A stretch of 64,000 nucleotides of DNA from NCBI GenBank assembly GCA_018398805.1, contig JAGFBZ010000942.1:930001-994000 (forward strand), read 5' to 3'. Positions 12,801 to 24,225 of the stretch are shown in pieces (the first letter of the stretch is position 1; each line of letters opens with the position of its first letter). The position numbers and the translations under genes were made by a program. The DNA comes from Hirundichthys speculiger (Eukaryota > Chordata > Actinopteri > Beloniformes > Exocoetidae). The notes beneath the pieces were generated by a model. That model was not told the origin of the DNA, searched no databases, and saw only the letters and a list, made by a program, of their open reading frames with translations.

Positions 12801-13082
12801 TACATTATTCAGTCCTCCGTTGCTACACAACAAAGTAACGTTAAGCCGGGGACCGCTGACGGGACCGGTCCGCCGTCCGGTCTCGGTCCGTCAGCGGTCC
12901 CGGTCCCGTCAGCGGTCCCGGTCCCGTCAGCGGTCCAGGTCAGCTTCACGTTACTTGTACTCGTCGGTGGTCCCGTTCCGCCGTAACGGTCCCGTCAGCG
13001 GTCCCGGTGCCGTCAGCGGTCCCAGGCGGCTTCACGTTACTTGTTTACCTTGTTGTGTAGCGACGGAGGACTGAATAATGTA
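12801..13082. repeat. Inner inverted repeat around a GC-rich core
   Basis: The left arm (about 12801-12846) contains TACATTATTCAGTCCTCCGT. The right arm (about 13030-13082) contains its reverse complement ACGGAGGACTGAATAATGTA with small differences, plus the CTACACAACA/TGTTGTGTAG pair. Together they can fold into a long hairpin whose loop is the GC-rich minisatellite core. Confidence 0.85.
12892..12936. repeat. 18-bp minisatellite
   Basis: About two and a half units of CAGCGGTCCCGGTCCCGT. Diverged relatives of the unit recur to about 13022. It lies inside the transposon core, and the Arg/Ser- and Val/Pro-rich frames here are its translation. Confidence 0.85.
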
Positions 13083-13507
13083 TCCTCTATTGTGTTATTT
13101 GCTAATATTATTTAGAGAATATACAGCGCTCTTTTCAATGTTATCCCTGAGTCATTTCAGGAAATACAGAGACAACACGGCTCTGATACATTTCAGTCTG
13201 ATGACGTAACTGCACTCGAGGTGTGTCCCATTTCTAAGTCACAAGATAACCCTTACACTTACTTTCGAGGGTTAAGATTGAGGGCCAAAAATTGAGGGTT
13301 AAGGGCAAGGGTTGAGATTGAGGGTTAAGAGAGGAATTGGAATTGGCCCTTGGTCTGCCTCTTATAAGGAAACCAAAGGCCAATTCATCACATTTCAACT
13401 TCTATCCATTTCATCTCCCTGGAGCCGTTATCAGTGAGCGTTAGTTTTAACCTTGGTTTCATGTTAGTCACTGTAGGTCAGTGAAAGGACAAATGTGTGT
13501 GTGTTTA

Positions 13508-13695
13508 AGTGGGGGTGGCGGCCTGTCAGAGCGGGAAAACGTGGCAAGACAAATGAGGGGATCCTGGGTTCGAGCCCTGGGCAGCACACAAGCCTGATAG
13601 ATGGCTGAAGACTGACTTAAAACGTCTGGGTTATTGATGGTCGCCCGCCAGCGTTAAAAATACTTCGGAGTACGGAGTTGGAAAAAAAAAAAAAA
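13508..13695 (+). mobile_element. Possible tRNA-derived SINE
   Basis: GGGTTCGAGCCCTGGG at about 13567 matches a pol III B box (GGTTCGANTCC) at 10 of 11 positions. A possible degenerate A box lies in TGGCGGCCTGTCAGAGCGG upstream. The unit ends with an A-run at 13682-13694, as a SINE tail would. No intact cloverleaf was drawn, so it is not called a tRNA gene. Confidence 0.45.
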
Positions 13696-13699
13696 CACA

Positions 13700-14098
13700 C
13701 ACATGCACTCAGACACACAGAGAAATCCTGTTAGAGCTTTCTTCCCATCATGCTCCACAAGGTGATATTTTAAATGTTTTAAATACTTTTGATACTGTTG
13801 TCTCTAAATGATGATTTTGAGCCAAGTGTGTGTCTGAACTTATGCAATAAATGCACATTAACCCTACAAATTAAAACAATCGACAATATAATTTCAAGAA
13901 ATCCTTTATTAGCTCTTGCAGTTCAGCGTCAAAGCACAAGCCCACAGGCGGCGAGGCGAATATTAAATAAACTTGTTTGTCAAAGGAAGAGCAAAGGTGT
14001 CGAAGAGCCTGGGAATATTAAACAGTGAAAGGACTGGCAGGGAAGATGAAGATCACAGGGGTTTAGGACGAGGCTGGTTCAGGAGATCCAGATTTTCT
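13700..14098. other. Unrecognised stretch before the LINE remnant
   Basis: No feature recognised. Similarity to the LINE reading begins at about 14100, so part of this stretch may be LINE 3' sequence too decayed to see. Confidence 0.35.
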
Positions 14099-14570
14099 TC
14101 ATGAAAGCTGGCGAGAGAAACAGGATGATGCAATCGCACATAACTGGGACGGCTGCTGCCAAAGCAGAGAGGCCTCCCTCTCTCCAGCTACCTCATCCAG
14201 CTCCTCTTTACAAGATGGGATTCCTTTCCCAGCTCCACATGGATATCTGACCAGCGCTCTGGGTCTGCCTCGGTTCCTCCTCGCAGTGGGAAAACACCAC
14301 ACCTATCCACCTGTCGATCTCCTGCTCCACTCCTCCTTCATTCATGAACGAGACCCCGAGATACCTAAACTCCTCTTGACACAGAACCTCACGCCAAACC
14401 CAGGAAGGGCCACGGGTTCAGCTCTGTCAGCTCTGGAGGTGCTGATTCTCATTCCCACCAGTGAGCTCCTCCAGCGAGTGAAGATCGCCGCTCGATGACG
14501 CCAACAGGGACCACAATGTCCGCGAAAAACCGGAGATGGAATCTCTCGGCCGCTTTGGCTGTACCTAAAG
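14099..14570 (-). pseudogene. LINE reverse-transcriptase C-terminal remnant
   Basis: On the minus strand, separate frames give GMRISTSRAD, then EFRYLGVSFMNEGGVEQEID, then GRPRALVRYPC and EELDEVAGEREASLL. In order and spacing these match the region after the RT active site of a common fish non-LTR retrotransposon, whose usual readings are like EFKYLGVLFTSEGRMEREID and QEELEDVAGERE. Several frameshifts and stops separate the blocks, so it is dead. It is the downstream half of the LINE at 15480-15800, and the Tigger-like element sits between the halves. The LINE clade (I/Nimb-like or RTE-like) is not settled. Confidence 0.72.
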
Positions 14571-14799
14571 CTTATACAGTGGTACCTCTACTTACGAACA
14601 TCTCTACATACGGAAATTTTCAGGTTATGACACGTCCTCAATGGGAAAATATTGCCTCTTGTTACGAAAGATATTTCAGGATATGAAAGGCAAAAATACA
14701 GTACGCGCTGCTACTCACAGCTCCCAGAGTTTACCGAACGTAAACATACTTGTAGCGGTTCTGCCACTGGCTATCAGCTAGCATCTTCCTGGCATCCCA

Positions 14800-15158
14800 T
14801 TGACATTTTAAGAAAATTCCATGAAGTTTTGGAATTTGTTGAAAAGAATCACCCAGAAAAAGTGTTCACTAGTCGGGCTATCGCTCATTATGATGATGTT
14901 TGCCTTGCACATTTTTGAAGGATTGTTAAAAGCCGACAAAAGCAAGCGTCCTTGGATCAGTTCTTTACAAAACATCTGGCAAAAACCACTGCTGAGAGAG
15001 AAAAGGTGATGACGATAGCTATCGCTCATTATGATGATGTTTGCCTCGCACATTTTTGAAGGACTGTTAAAAGCTGACAAAAGCAAGCGTCCTTGGATCA
15101 GTTCTTTACAAAACATCTGGCAAAAACCACTGCTGAGAGAGAAAAGGTGATGACGATA
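14800..15158 (+). pseudogene. Tigger-type transposase C-terminal remnant
   Basis: The reading IDILRKFHEVLEFVEKNHPE, then AIAHYDDVCLAHF, a stop, and then KSRQKQASLDQFFTKHLAKT resembles the tail of Tigger/TIGD-type transposases (FVEKHHP..., AVSHFR.ILK.R..QTSLDRF). The DNA-binding and DDE portions are absent. The stop after LAHF and the duplication of the last 47 codons show it is not functional. Confidence 0.65.
14877..15158. repeat. 141-bp tandem duplication, two copies
   Basis: Units 14877-15017 and 15018-15158 both start GCTATCGCTCATTATGATGA and end GGTGATGACGATA, with only a few differences (for example TTGCAC/TCGCAC and CCGAC/CTGAC). The period is 47 codons, so the transposase tail is repeated in the same frame. 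Confidence 0.95.
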
Positions 15159-15474
15159 GCAGTTAAAAGGTAAATTAACATAATTTTCATTCTTTACTTT
15201 ATTCTTTGTTTTTTATTATGTACAACTCTCATTTATTTATCTCATTTATTTTTATTGTGTAGTAATCTAATGGTAACATGTATTTGTTACATGTTTTGAT
15301 GCATTTTTATGATTTATTTAAAAAATTATGTCTGAATTTTGGTGGGGCTTGGAGCAGATTAGGGCATTTACATGGAAAACGCGTCTTAACTTACAGAATT
15401 TTCAGGTTACGAAACTACTTCCAGAACCAATTAATTTCGTCAATAGAGGTACCACTGTATTCGTAAAAGTTATG

Positions 15475-15802
15475 GACATCATCAGTGGCAAAGTCCAGCC
15501 CTGGTCCAACTCCCGCCTGGAATGAGCTCAAATTACCATCGGTACTGCGATTCAAGCTCTCACTCCATTTGTATGGGGAGTGAATGGCTTGTAGCAATGG
15601 ACCCAGTATCCCGGACTCCTGGGGCAACTCTCCCAGTAGAGGAACACGGACGAGAACCTCCTTCCAATCCAGAACGCATTGGTGTCTTGGTTGGGCAAAG
15701 TCTCATGCTCCCCCAAGGATACAATCCACGATCGGACCTTCTAGATCTGAGGTTCAACTGCTGACCAGACTCTCTTCTCCAGCAACCCTGCGCTGACGTC
15801 AC
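15475..15802 (-). pseudogene. LINE reverse-transcriptase core remnant
   Basis: The minus-strand reading SGILGPLLQAIHSPYKWSES, followed by SSFQAGVGPGLDFATDDVHN, matches the fish LINE pattern (YGVLGPLLKAIQSLYKWSES, with the RT active-site region LFADDVVLL here changed to FATDDVHNF). Upstream frames give scraps of the LEKRV...P.QI region. It is frameshifted and interrupted. It continues beyond the Tigger-like element at 14099-14570. Confidence 0.75.
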
Positions 15803-17329
15803 AGGGAAGGTTCAGGACTGTGATCCTTCGATGAGGGAATGTGAGTTGGGATTAGACCATCCTGAGACGGTTTAGTTTTACCCTACTGAGGATGTGTTGT
15901 TGCAGTAGTAATCCAACAGTCGCCCTTCTTATGAACAGATGACCACCCGTCTGCCAATCAATTACCCATGTGGAGCAAATACATATCACATAGAGCTTCA
16001 AAGAATTTTAATCGATACCAGTGGCAGAAATAAAAGCCAGAGAGAGAAATGTTCTGAAGCCAGCACCTTGTGGTTGAGTTGCACATTTAGGATCGCATAA
16101 ATTGCCTTAATGAGTCAGTATGTAAAAAAAAAAAAAAAAAAAAAAAAAAACTGACAGCAGCAGCAACAACACACTTTTGAAACACAAAAAACAAAAAAAC
16201 AACGACTTGATGCACATTTTTTAAAGTACTGCAGGTCACTTTGAGGAATTATTTTCCTTCTCAGGACACACACACACACACAAATACAATATAGAGCCTC
16301 ATTTACACAAAAATACACATAAGCTCAAGCAATCTCAGCCTCACACACGCGTGCCTCAGAGAGGTCAAAGGTTAACTGTTGAACTGAAGAAAGGTCCGCT
16401 GAACTCTGACTCTTAATAACGGGAGCCCACGCCAGATTTCATTTCCTGCGCAACTCCGTGCCCTTTCTCTGTCACTTTCTCTTTTCCCCTGTGATTTTCT
16501 CCACTCTGTTTTTCTGCCGCACCTTCATGGAGTCGTTTAGATGGGAAAATAAAACCAAAAAAAAAACATCTGTACCTAGTCATATATTGAAAGCAAATTT
16601 TCGAGACTCTTTGCTGCAGCTGAATGTTAATTACTTTTACAGTTGGCGGATAAGTTCATTTGCATAAAAGCGATAGCTTCGCTTCATCACTGGCATCTCT
16701 CTTTGTGCTTTAGTGACCTTGGCTTTTTAAAAAAGATAAAAATGAACAGTTAAATAATGAAGCGCTGAATTTGTGACAAATGTAATTGTGGGTAGTGCAG
16801 CTGCTTGTTTATAATTATTATTTAAATTCAGATTAGGAAAAGCGTATTTTCCGGGAAGACCACAACCGAGATTATAGTGTACACCCGTGTTCACTAATGA
16901 AATCCTTTCAGAGTCAAAAGGAAAGATGTTATTTTTCTAAATTCTCTATCTGACTTTGATCTTTATTAAGTTATTGCAAGTAAGTGGGTCGAAGTGTCGT
17001 GGCTGAGAGAGCCAATTATCTCCTTCGGTCCTCTGAGACCTGACTTTAATTATCAACTTTTTATAACTTCTGTCTTAATGATATAGCCGTTGGTGACTGC
17101 ATCGGTGTCTCACTGTGGTCTCCAAGTCTGGATTTTCTTCTGCGGTTTGATATCTCACTCTTGTGAAACAGCCTGCGGGATGTGTTTCTGAATCTGACAC
17201 TGTAACCTTATTATCACATCCTATTTCAGTGTGCTCTGTATCTCTGCTTCACTCGCCCTGCACTCAAAGAAATTAATTCCAGTCCTCTAAAAAGTAGGGA
17301 GAAATCATGTTTAAGGGAGTAAGTCACAC
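15803..17329. other. Unrecognised stretch with A-run and CA tract
   Basis: Contains an A-run of about 28 bases at 16123-16150 and a short (CA)n at 16265-16282. No exon or repeat family recognised. Confidence 0.45.
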
Positions 17330-17995
17330 TCATGTCTCTCGGGTGTTTGACTCTGCCAGGCTTGGTTTTGTCACCATCTTTTATGGACGTAGTGGTTGCA
17401 GCCAGGGGCCAGAAGGTTTTTAATTCGATGTGGTCTTTCCTTAAGAAACACCTCCAGCAGTTGCTGGGCCAGTTTGCAGCCAAGTGTGAAGCAGCTGGGA
17501 TGGATATTAGAATCTGAGGCCATGGTATTCAGACTCGGAGACTTGAAGGCAGAATAAAGGTGGATTGGTGCAGCTTCTTCAGTGAGCTAAATGTTGTGTC
17601 TATCCTTCTGTGGTGGTGGGAGAGAGACAAAGAGGTCAACTGGTCAATGTTCCAACCTTTACCTATGATCATGAACTGATGGTGATGACTGAAGAATGAG
17701 ATCATAGAAGCTGTCCAAATGAGCTTTCATGGATGGGTGGCTGGGCTGACTCTTCGGTGTACGGGACGGAGCTCCAGATGAAGCTGCTGCTCCTTCAGAA
17801 TGAAAGGACCCAGATGTGGTTCGGGCATGTGGTTAGCATGCCTGCCAACACCTCCCAAGGTATGCTTTGTTTGGACCCATCAGAAGAAGACCTCAGAGTG
17901 GATCGAGGACTGGCTGGAGAATTTACATCATTTGGTCGGCTTGGGAAACCCCTCAAAGTCCTCTTTAGAAGAAATGGCTGAGGAAGGGGGCGCTT
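17330..17995 (+). pseudogene. Second LINE reverse-transcriptase remnant
   Basis: The plus-strand readings QQLLGQFAAKCEAAGMDIRI, then (after stops) GRIKVDWCSFFSELNVV, then NERTQMWFGHVVSMPANTSQ and LAGEFTSFGRLGKPLKVL match in order the stretch after the active site of the same LINE family (QHALGRFAAECEAAGMR, IERSQLRWFGHLIRMPPG, and the conserved C-terminal block). Multiple stops and frame changes make it a pseudogene. It is in the opposite orientation to the 14-15.8 kb copy. Confidence 0.72.
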
Positions 17996-18558
17996 GAGGA
18001 TCCTTGTTCAGACTGTTTTTACATAGGTGGTGAAAGATAGATAGGTGGATATTTGGCACCTTGAAATAAATTTAAAGAGAGAAAGGTAGCAAAAAGAGAA
18101 AGCTGGAGATGAATGGTGCTACCACAGACACATCTTTGTTGCAGTAACACAGACAGGAGGTAGTGACATTATTGTGGATGAGGGACGTGAAGATGTTTCT
18201 GAGGTAGCAGAAAGCAGATCTGGTCTTTTATGACTTGATTAAGAAAACAGCTATTTTATTTACTATTTAGTTGCACAACTTTCAAATCTCATCCATGTTT
18301 TTCTGTCCTGCTCAAATGACTGAGCGGGGGCTGAGTGGATGCTTTGGACCTTGGTGTTTGCGTGGCGGTGGAAGACCGGGGTGAAAGAAGAAAAGAAAAG
18401 AAGAGAACATAAATAACTAGAGTATGTAACTACCATCTCCTGAGGACTCCAGGAGGAAGATGGCGGCAACCTGGAAATTTCTTAAGAAATTAAACATTGA
18501 AAAAAAGAGACATTAAATATATCAAATTAAATCTGACTTTAATCTGGACTTCTTCTTG
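17996..18558. other. Unrecognised stretch
   Basis: No exon or recognised repeat between the LINE remnant and the hAT MITE. Confidence 0.4.
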
Positions 18559-18566
18559 GCCTTGAT

Positions 18567-19057
18567 CAGTAGTGCGCAAACTGTGGTATGGGTACAACTG
18601 GTGGTACACGAGCGCTCTCTGGTGATACGCTGGGAATGTCATGACTTTCCACATTTTTTTTACATTTTCACTTTAAAAAAATGGAAACATACAATGCATT
18701 ATAAATATGTTTCAAACGAAATGTTCAGCTTGAGATAATTAAAATTGGATCTTTAAAAAAAATATGTGTTGCATATTCAGTTGCTGTGCAGATGTAACAA
18801 GTTTTGAGTGTGTTTATTTTGCTCTGTATGAGAGTATGAATATGTGAGAATTGTTGGACAGAGTTGTAAATGTCTGATTCAGTAAGGAAACAATTCAGGC
18901 AATAAATGACCACAATAAGGAATAAACATCTCTGTGAGTTTAAAGCTAATTGAGAAGGCATATATGGCTATATTTTAAAATTGGTCGTCATGGTGGTACT
19001 CAGAGAGCTGAACAGTTTCTCAGGTGATACGCAGTATTACAAGTTTGAGAACCACTG
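18567..19057. mobile_element. hAT MITE with CAGTRGTNCNCAAACT ends
   Basis: The left end CAGTAGTGCGCAAACTGTGG and the inverted right end (AAGTTTGAGAACCACTG) are flanked by GCCTTGAT (18559-18566) and GCCCAGAT (19058-19065), 8-bp duplications matching at 6 of 8 positions. The subterminal GGTACAACTGGTGGTACACG and GGTGGTACTCAGAGAG are typical of a widespread vertebrate hAT MITE pattern. It has no coding content. Confidence 0.8.
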
Positions 19058-19184
19058 GCCCAGATGATCTGCACAATTCTGTTTTCAATTATTTTAATTA
19101 TTTTTTACCTTCTCTATGCATTTTATTTCTTTTTTTTTCTAGTCCATATTCTTGTTTCCACATGAAAAGCACGTTGTAATAAAG

Positions 19185-19350
19185 TACCTAGGAGGTTGAA
19201 CGGTCCTCTGCCAAACTGGGAAGTCGGTTCCATCCTTGGCCTCGTAGTCCACGTGTCAAAGCATCTTTGGGAAAACTGTTAAACCCCACAATGACTCTGT
19301 TGTGTTCACTGGCGTGTGATTGTGTGTGTGATGGAGAAAGCACTGCATAG
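19185..19350 (+). mobile_element. Possible tRNA-related SINE copy
   Basis: The order CAAACTGGGAAGTCGGTTCC, CTCGTAGTCCACGTGTCAAA, GCATCTTTGGGAAAACTGTT, AAACCCCACAATG resembles a fish SINE-like repeat (CAAACTGGAAGGTCGGTGGTTCGATTCC ... AGTGTCCTTGGGCAAGACACTGAACCCC, given here in broken form). The B-box position is degenerate. Boundaries are approximate and the family is from memory. Confidence 0.45.
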
Positions 19351-22300
19351 ATTAAACAGAAATGATCTGCTGTGGATGAGCGTGTATGCGTGTCTCTAAT
19401 TTCACACATTTTGATGTGAGAATGGCTCACTTTAGCGCAGCCAGCGACTAAACTGGGACACAAGGACAAGCATTTGTTTAAACATCTCCAGCAGCAGTTA
19501 ATAAAGGGAGAACAGAATAGTCCCGCGAGCTCCTTGACCAAGACAGCCAGAGACTCCTCAAAAGAAAAGCAGGCGTCCGGTTTACTGCCTCATTCCCAGC
19601 AACTGGAAAAACATTTATCTTGGCAAGAGGAAGTGGTGATGTGATCAAACTACAATTAGACATCTGGACCGTGGGCAATAGCGGAGGCAACACATGGAGA
19701 GGAGTCACTTAACCAGCGCTTATTTTCCATCACACTTCAAATGCTGATCTGCTGTTGTGATTCACAGCGACGTTTCTTGGTGTCAATCCCGTCGCTCTGC
19801 CTGCAAAGCACATTTTATTTCCCACTGTTGCTTGATATGTTGTCCATGTGTTCGCCTTTTATATTTTAAACATGTTTGAAGTAAAACCTTGCTCTATGGG
19901 TGTTTTATCCCACAAGGGTACCAGGTGTGGTAAGGCGATCTCCTTTACTGGACGATGAGAGCAAAGGGCTGTGCTAAAATAATGGAGTCATGCAGATGGG
20001 TCATGCATCAGTGGCTGCAGAGGGGCATCTTTGAAGTCGGTCGTAGATCTGCCATGTGTTAAAAAGTCTATGAATAAAATGCCAAATCCCCGCAATACTC
20101 CTAATATGTTAATTAGTGAGTGATTGGAGGCAAAAGGTGTAAACCACTAACCGTTACTGATTCCAAAAGATTGTTATCAACTATATCTCATTGTATTTGT
20201 GGCGGTGTTGGTTACCAGGTGACTTAACGGGGATATTAAGCTACATATTTCTCGCCAAAGGAAAAAAGAAACTGTAACCCAGAACACGTAGGAATTTGAA
20301 AATGTAAGTCTTACAAGTGCACATCTGACTTATCTAAATAATTCTCAGAAACAGAAGAATAAGATCCAAATACAAGAGTCTGGGAGGCAGGATGGTTAAT
20401 AAAGTCCTTTTTTTAATCAACAAAAACAGTGATCCTTTTAACAAACAAAAAAAGGCGGAGAGAAGGCAGGACAGTAAAAAGCAATACAGTATGTGAAGCA
20501 TGACGGATGAACTCAGAAGGCCTGAGAAAGAATAGAAAATGAAAACTAAACATTCTTACAGAGACTACAAGATCAACAAAACACAACATTTGTATCTGCA
20601 ACAGTATAATATGAAAGAAATGTAAGAAAACAACAAACCTGGAACAGAGTTTCAACAGAGGAATCCAGGAAAACCAAGACTGAAAAAGATTATCAACGAA
20701 GCACATTTTTGAGATTCCTGCATCCAGACATGACATAGCTCCATTCAAAATGAGCGCATCTCTGGAACAGCGAGGCATAGTTGAATACAAAATAACACAT
20801 CAGATAAAAGAGAAGTGTGAAATTAAGTATAAATATTACCATTTGAGCCATTTTGGCTCAATTTTACAACTTGTATTATGTGACAAACTGTGTGTCACTA
20901 AACTCAAATTTTCAAATATAACTGTTTTGTGGAATTTGTATAGGTTAACATATTTATCATATGTGCTTTGCTCCCCTTGGCAGAGCAGCTGCTGCACTGT
21001 GGTTGTTTAGGCAAGGCCATATCTCAGGAACGGCTTGACGGAATAGGATGAGAAAGACCTCCACAGGAGCTTCACAGCCAATAGTTTTAACAGGCATTTG
21101 ACAAAACCTCTTCACTTCAGGCATCATCCAATCAGAACAAAGAACACGTCGACCCTTTCCAAGATGCTGACTTAGTGTTTGCTGCTTTTTGTGTGCTCGT
21201 ACTGCTAACAGAATTCATCTGAGAGATCAAAGATGACAGTGGGGAATAAATGAATTTGAGTTTTTCACAGGACGTTGATTTTTTATGGCGAAACATCAAA
21301 GGGAAGACCACGTTCAGAGTTGAACTGTAAAAAGTGAAGTTGTTTTTTGTTCGGCTACAAGCACAGTACATTTTAGTCACCGAATGGTCACTTTCTTTTG
21401 ATTATTGTGGAACGTAGCAGCTGATTTCTGTTGCTGGTTTTCTGTCTTAGTTAGCCACTTGGTGTTACAATCATGTTTTGTTTAGTTGGAAACAATCTGT
21501 GCAGATTTGAAGCTGAGCGTTAGTGCTTGTTTGGTGTACCACATACGTGTATTGTATCATGCTGTGTGTGATTAAATTTAACTTGGATCATCTGTGTCGT
21601 CTTCTCCTGGTACCAGAGGCTGACCATCACACTCACATGTAAAAATGTCCATTACATATGCTTATTACAATAACAAGAAAAACCTTTATGTACAACGCTC
21701 CATTTCTAATAAGGTCAATGATAATGGAGTTTTATGCTTCAGTCAGTGCCTGTCATTTCAATCTAATGGGAATTTCTCCTGTATGATCCATAAGGAAAAC
21801 CAAGTTGAGACTCACAAGCTCACAAACCTCAGCTTCATTGTGTACCAATTAAAAGTCAGGAAGTGAGTATTCCCTTTCATACAGGAACAAAGTCAGTATG
21901 ATGACATGTCCTCGACTATAACTTTCATTGCTCACAGATGGAAGATGCCGACTAAACCAGTCAGACCTGCAGGAGACCGATCAGCTCAGAACTTGCCTGT
22001 GGGCATCTCAACAGTGGAATTTAGAGGAGCAGAAAGCAGGAGATGCTGCTCTTTTTCATCAAGATTTAACCCCATAAACCACAAATTAAAAACAACATTC
22101 AGGCTCTTCAGCCTTCTGCTGCCCAACATGACTTATTCATATCAAAGAAACACATGCAGCAGTTTGAATGGCACATTTCTCAACATGAAACAAGGTAAAC
22201 CTGACTCTCTTATACGCATACATTGTACTTGTGGAGCTTTGTGGTGTAATGGCATCCAGCTGTTCTCATTGAAGAGGCTGTGTGGCCCCCTTGACTCTGT

Positions 22301-23258
22301 CCCATAGACAGAAATGACTGAAAGATTATTGTTTGTGGAATATGAGGGATAATGAGAGAAGAGCTGCACAAATGCCAAAAGCTGCTGACAGACTGCCAGA
22401 CAGACTGGTTTGTGTCAGTGGGGCTGCTCTGATGACAGTTTACCAGGCAGAGTGACTCCCTGAAAATGTCTGCGGCTGCACTTGAAAATAATTTGGAGCT
22501 TGATTGGCTCCAGGGTGTTAAAAAAAGAGAGGGGGGAAAAGGGAGAGAGATAAAGAAAGACGAAATGCCAAATGATAAGCATGACAGGAGGTGAGGTAGA
22601 CGGGAGAGAGAGCAGGTTTACTTGCGCATCGGTGTCTTCACGTGTGACGGGATAAATAGGAGGAAGTGCTTATCAGAAACAAGTGTTTTCACAGGGATGC
22701 TAAATTCACGTCGACGGGATTTGACTTAATTGTCCTTTCCTGTCACTTCCTCGTCATCTTCCATGTTATTCTCCCCAAGCGCTATAACTTTTTGTCTTGT
22801 CATGTTGAAGATATGGAAACCGTGCTTATCTGCTCGTGACCTCAGAACATACGTTGACAGTGAAATAAATAACAACGTACACACACAGCACAGTGACACA
22901 GCAGAGAATAACTACTGCATTCTTTAAAAAAGATTTACCTGGATACTCTGGTCAGATTCTTAAAATCTACCTGCTTGGACCCCGAATTGGAATTTTAATT
23001 AGTTAAAATAATTAATAAATTGCAAATCTGGACTAAGGCACAACCTTGACTTGAAGGGAAAATAGATTTATGAATAAATTAAGTCTAAAAATTATACTTG
23101 GTTAATTACTTAGATTTCTGGCTATAATTCTACAACAAAAATTACCACACTGAAGATATTAGAGATGGACAATTAGTGCACTTTTAATCTTGTCAAAGTT
23201 CTACAGAGCACTTAAAAATGTGCTTTCAATTTACCCATTCACAGGAATTAGGACTAAA
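19351..23258. other. Long unrecognised non-coding stretch
   Basis: Nearly 4 kb with no exon or repeat family I can support. The longest open frames (125 codons at 20413-20790 on the minus strand, 133 codons at 21906-22307 on the plus strand) have no recognisable domain and low-complexity or random-looking composition. Confidence 0.4.
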
Positions 23259-23675
23259 CTAGAAAAGCACTCGGAGAGCACAGAGCTCCGCCAAGTGCAA
23301 CAGTTCTCCCATATAGCGATTTACAGATTGCGATAAAATCTGCCTTCTGGATCAGATCCAGATCAGCCTTTAAAATTTGATAGAGGTTCCCATTGTTAAT
23401 CCCTGAGTCAAATTTCATGAGTTTTGGGCAATAATTAACGGAAATATTGAGAAAACAAATTTTCGGCCCCATTGACCGCAATGTTATCGAAAATTTGAAA
23501 GTGATCCAGAATCCAGGATTTCTTCTGGATCAAAGCCAAAATGAAATCAGTTCTTCCTTTTTACATTTCTGACAACTCCTGAAAATTTCATCAAAATCCA
23601 TTTATAACTTTGAGTTATCTTGAACACAGACAAACGCCGGCAAAAAACATTCATAACCTCCTTGGCGGAGGTAAT
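23259..23675 (-). mobile_element. Helitron-like non-autonomous element, copy 3
   Basis: This is the most complete copy. On the minus strand it begins ATTACCTCCGCCAAGGAGGT and ends GAGTGCTTTTCTAG followed by TTT. Its inner blocks match copies 1 and 2 across almost the whole length. The two ends share the complementary words CCTCCGCCAAG and CTTGGCGGAGG, a short subterminal inverted pair. The CGGAG/CTCCG hairpin is mutated (AGAGCTCCGCC). Confidence 0.7.
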
Positions 23676-24099
23676 GAGTTCTTGAATGGCGCCGCTCTAG
23701 TGGCAGCCTGATTTAGGTTTGATCACGTTTCATTGCATCTTTTTATAGCTTATTGAGCTTTCCAAAGACCACATAATACCTTGAATAAGAATCCCACTGT
23801 AAGCAAAATGGAGACACAGAGGATGAAGAGAAGGAGCAAAATGGTGAGAAAGGAAAAGGAAATTTAAACCTCTATTTCCTTCAAATATCAGAGGACAATT
23901 ATAATGGATGTGCTTGGAACAGTGACAAAGAAAAAGGAGGAATATTGGAAATCAGTGTTATGGGTGTCACAGAAATATGGTTGTCAGAACGTTCTGGACA
24001 GCGCTGCTTCTCTTTTGAAGATCTCAGATTACAGATCAAGTGGTGAAAAAGTGAAAGGTTGAGGAGGTCCTGCAACGCCATCTACAAATTCTGGACAAG

Positions 24100-24225
24100 C
24101 TACTGTGAAGGAGCATCTCCACATCCCAGATATTCAACTACGTTGTCTATTGAAGAGGTTCACCTCCGTTACCTGTCGGGGTTGCATGTGACATCATAAG
24201 CTCAGTTGTTACCTGGCAGCAAACT
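24100..24225 (+). repeat. Unidentified dispersed repeat, member 1
   Basis: CTACTGTGAAGGAGCATCTC and TGCATGTGACATCATAAGCT followed by CAGTTGTTACC occur in the same order as at 43320-43460. This is probably a piece of a retroelement, but I could not assign it. Confidence 0.6.

Larger units (their letters stand above)
12421..13349. mobile_element. CpG-rich DNA transposon with about 40-bp TIRs
   Basis: The left end reads AATTCCAATTCCTCCCTTAA then CCCTCAATCTCAACCC. The right end is its inverted copy with a few mismatches (GGGTTGAGATTGAGGG then TTAAGAGAGGAATTGG). TTGG flanks both sides (12417-12420, 13350-13353), a possible 4-bp target duplication. Inside is a strikingly CpG/GGTCC-rich core with an 18-bp minisatellite and a second, inner inverted repeat. 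No transposase reading was found, so it is non-autonomous. The superfamily is not assigned: TIR and TSD lengths do not settle it by eye. Confidence 0.75.
14577..15457 (+). mobile_element. Tigger-like (pogo/mariner) element
   Basis: The inverted ends CAGTGGTACCTCTACTTACG and the complement of ATAGAGGTACCACTG are flanked by TA on both sides (14575-14576, 15458-15459), as expected for the Tc1/mariner superfamily. A second subterminal ACTTACAGAATTTTCAGGTT echoes the left-end TACGGAAATTTTCAGGTTAT. The interior holds the C-terminal end of a Tigger-type transposase, broken by a stop and by a 141-bp tandem duplication. It is inserted inside a minus-strand LINE reverse-transcriptase pseudogene. Confidence 0.85.

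Noticed and set aside
12708..13074. Overlapping Arg/Ser- and Pro/Val-rich frames (92 and 109 codons)
   Set aside because: They are translations of the GGTCCCG minisatellite core of a transposon.
13560..13590. Possible tRNA gene from GGGTTCGAGCCC
   Set aside because: A B-box-like word without a matching acceptor stem or full cloverleaf, with a SINE-like A-tail downstream.
14808..15116. 102-codon minus-strand frame with an internal repeat
   Set aside because: It is the antisense shadow of the 141-bp duplication in the Tigger-like transposase remnant.
21906..22307. 133-codon plus-strand frame
   Set aside because: No recognised motif or repeat relation. Length alone is within chance for 64 kb in six frames.
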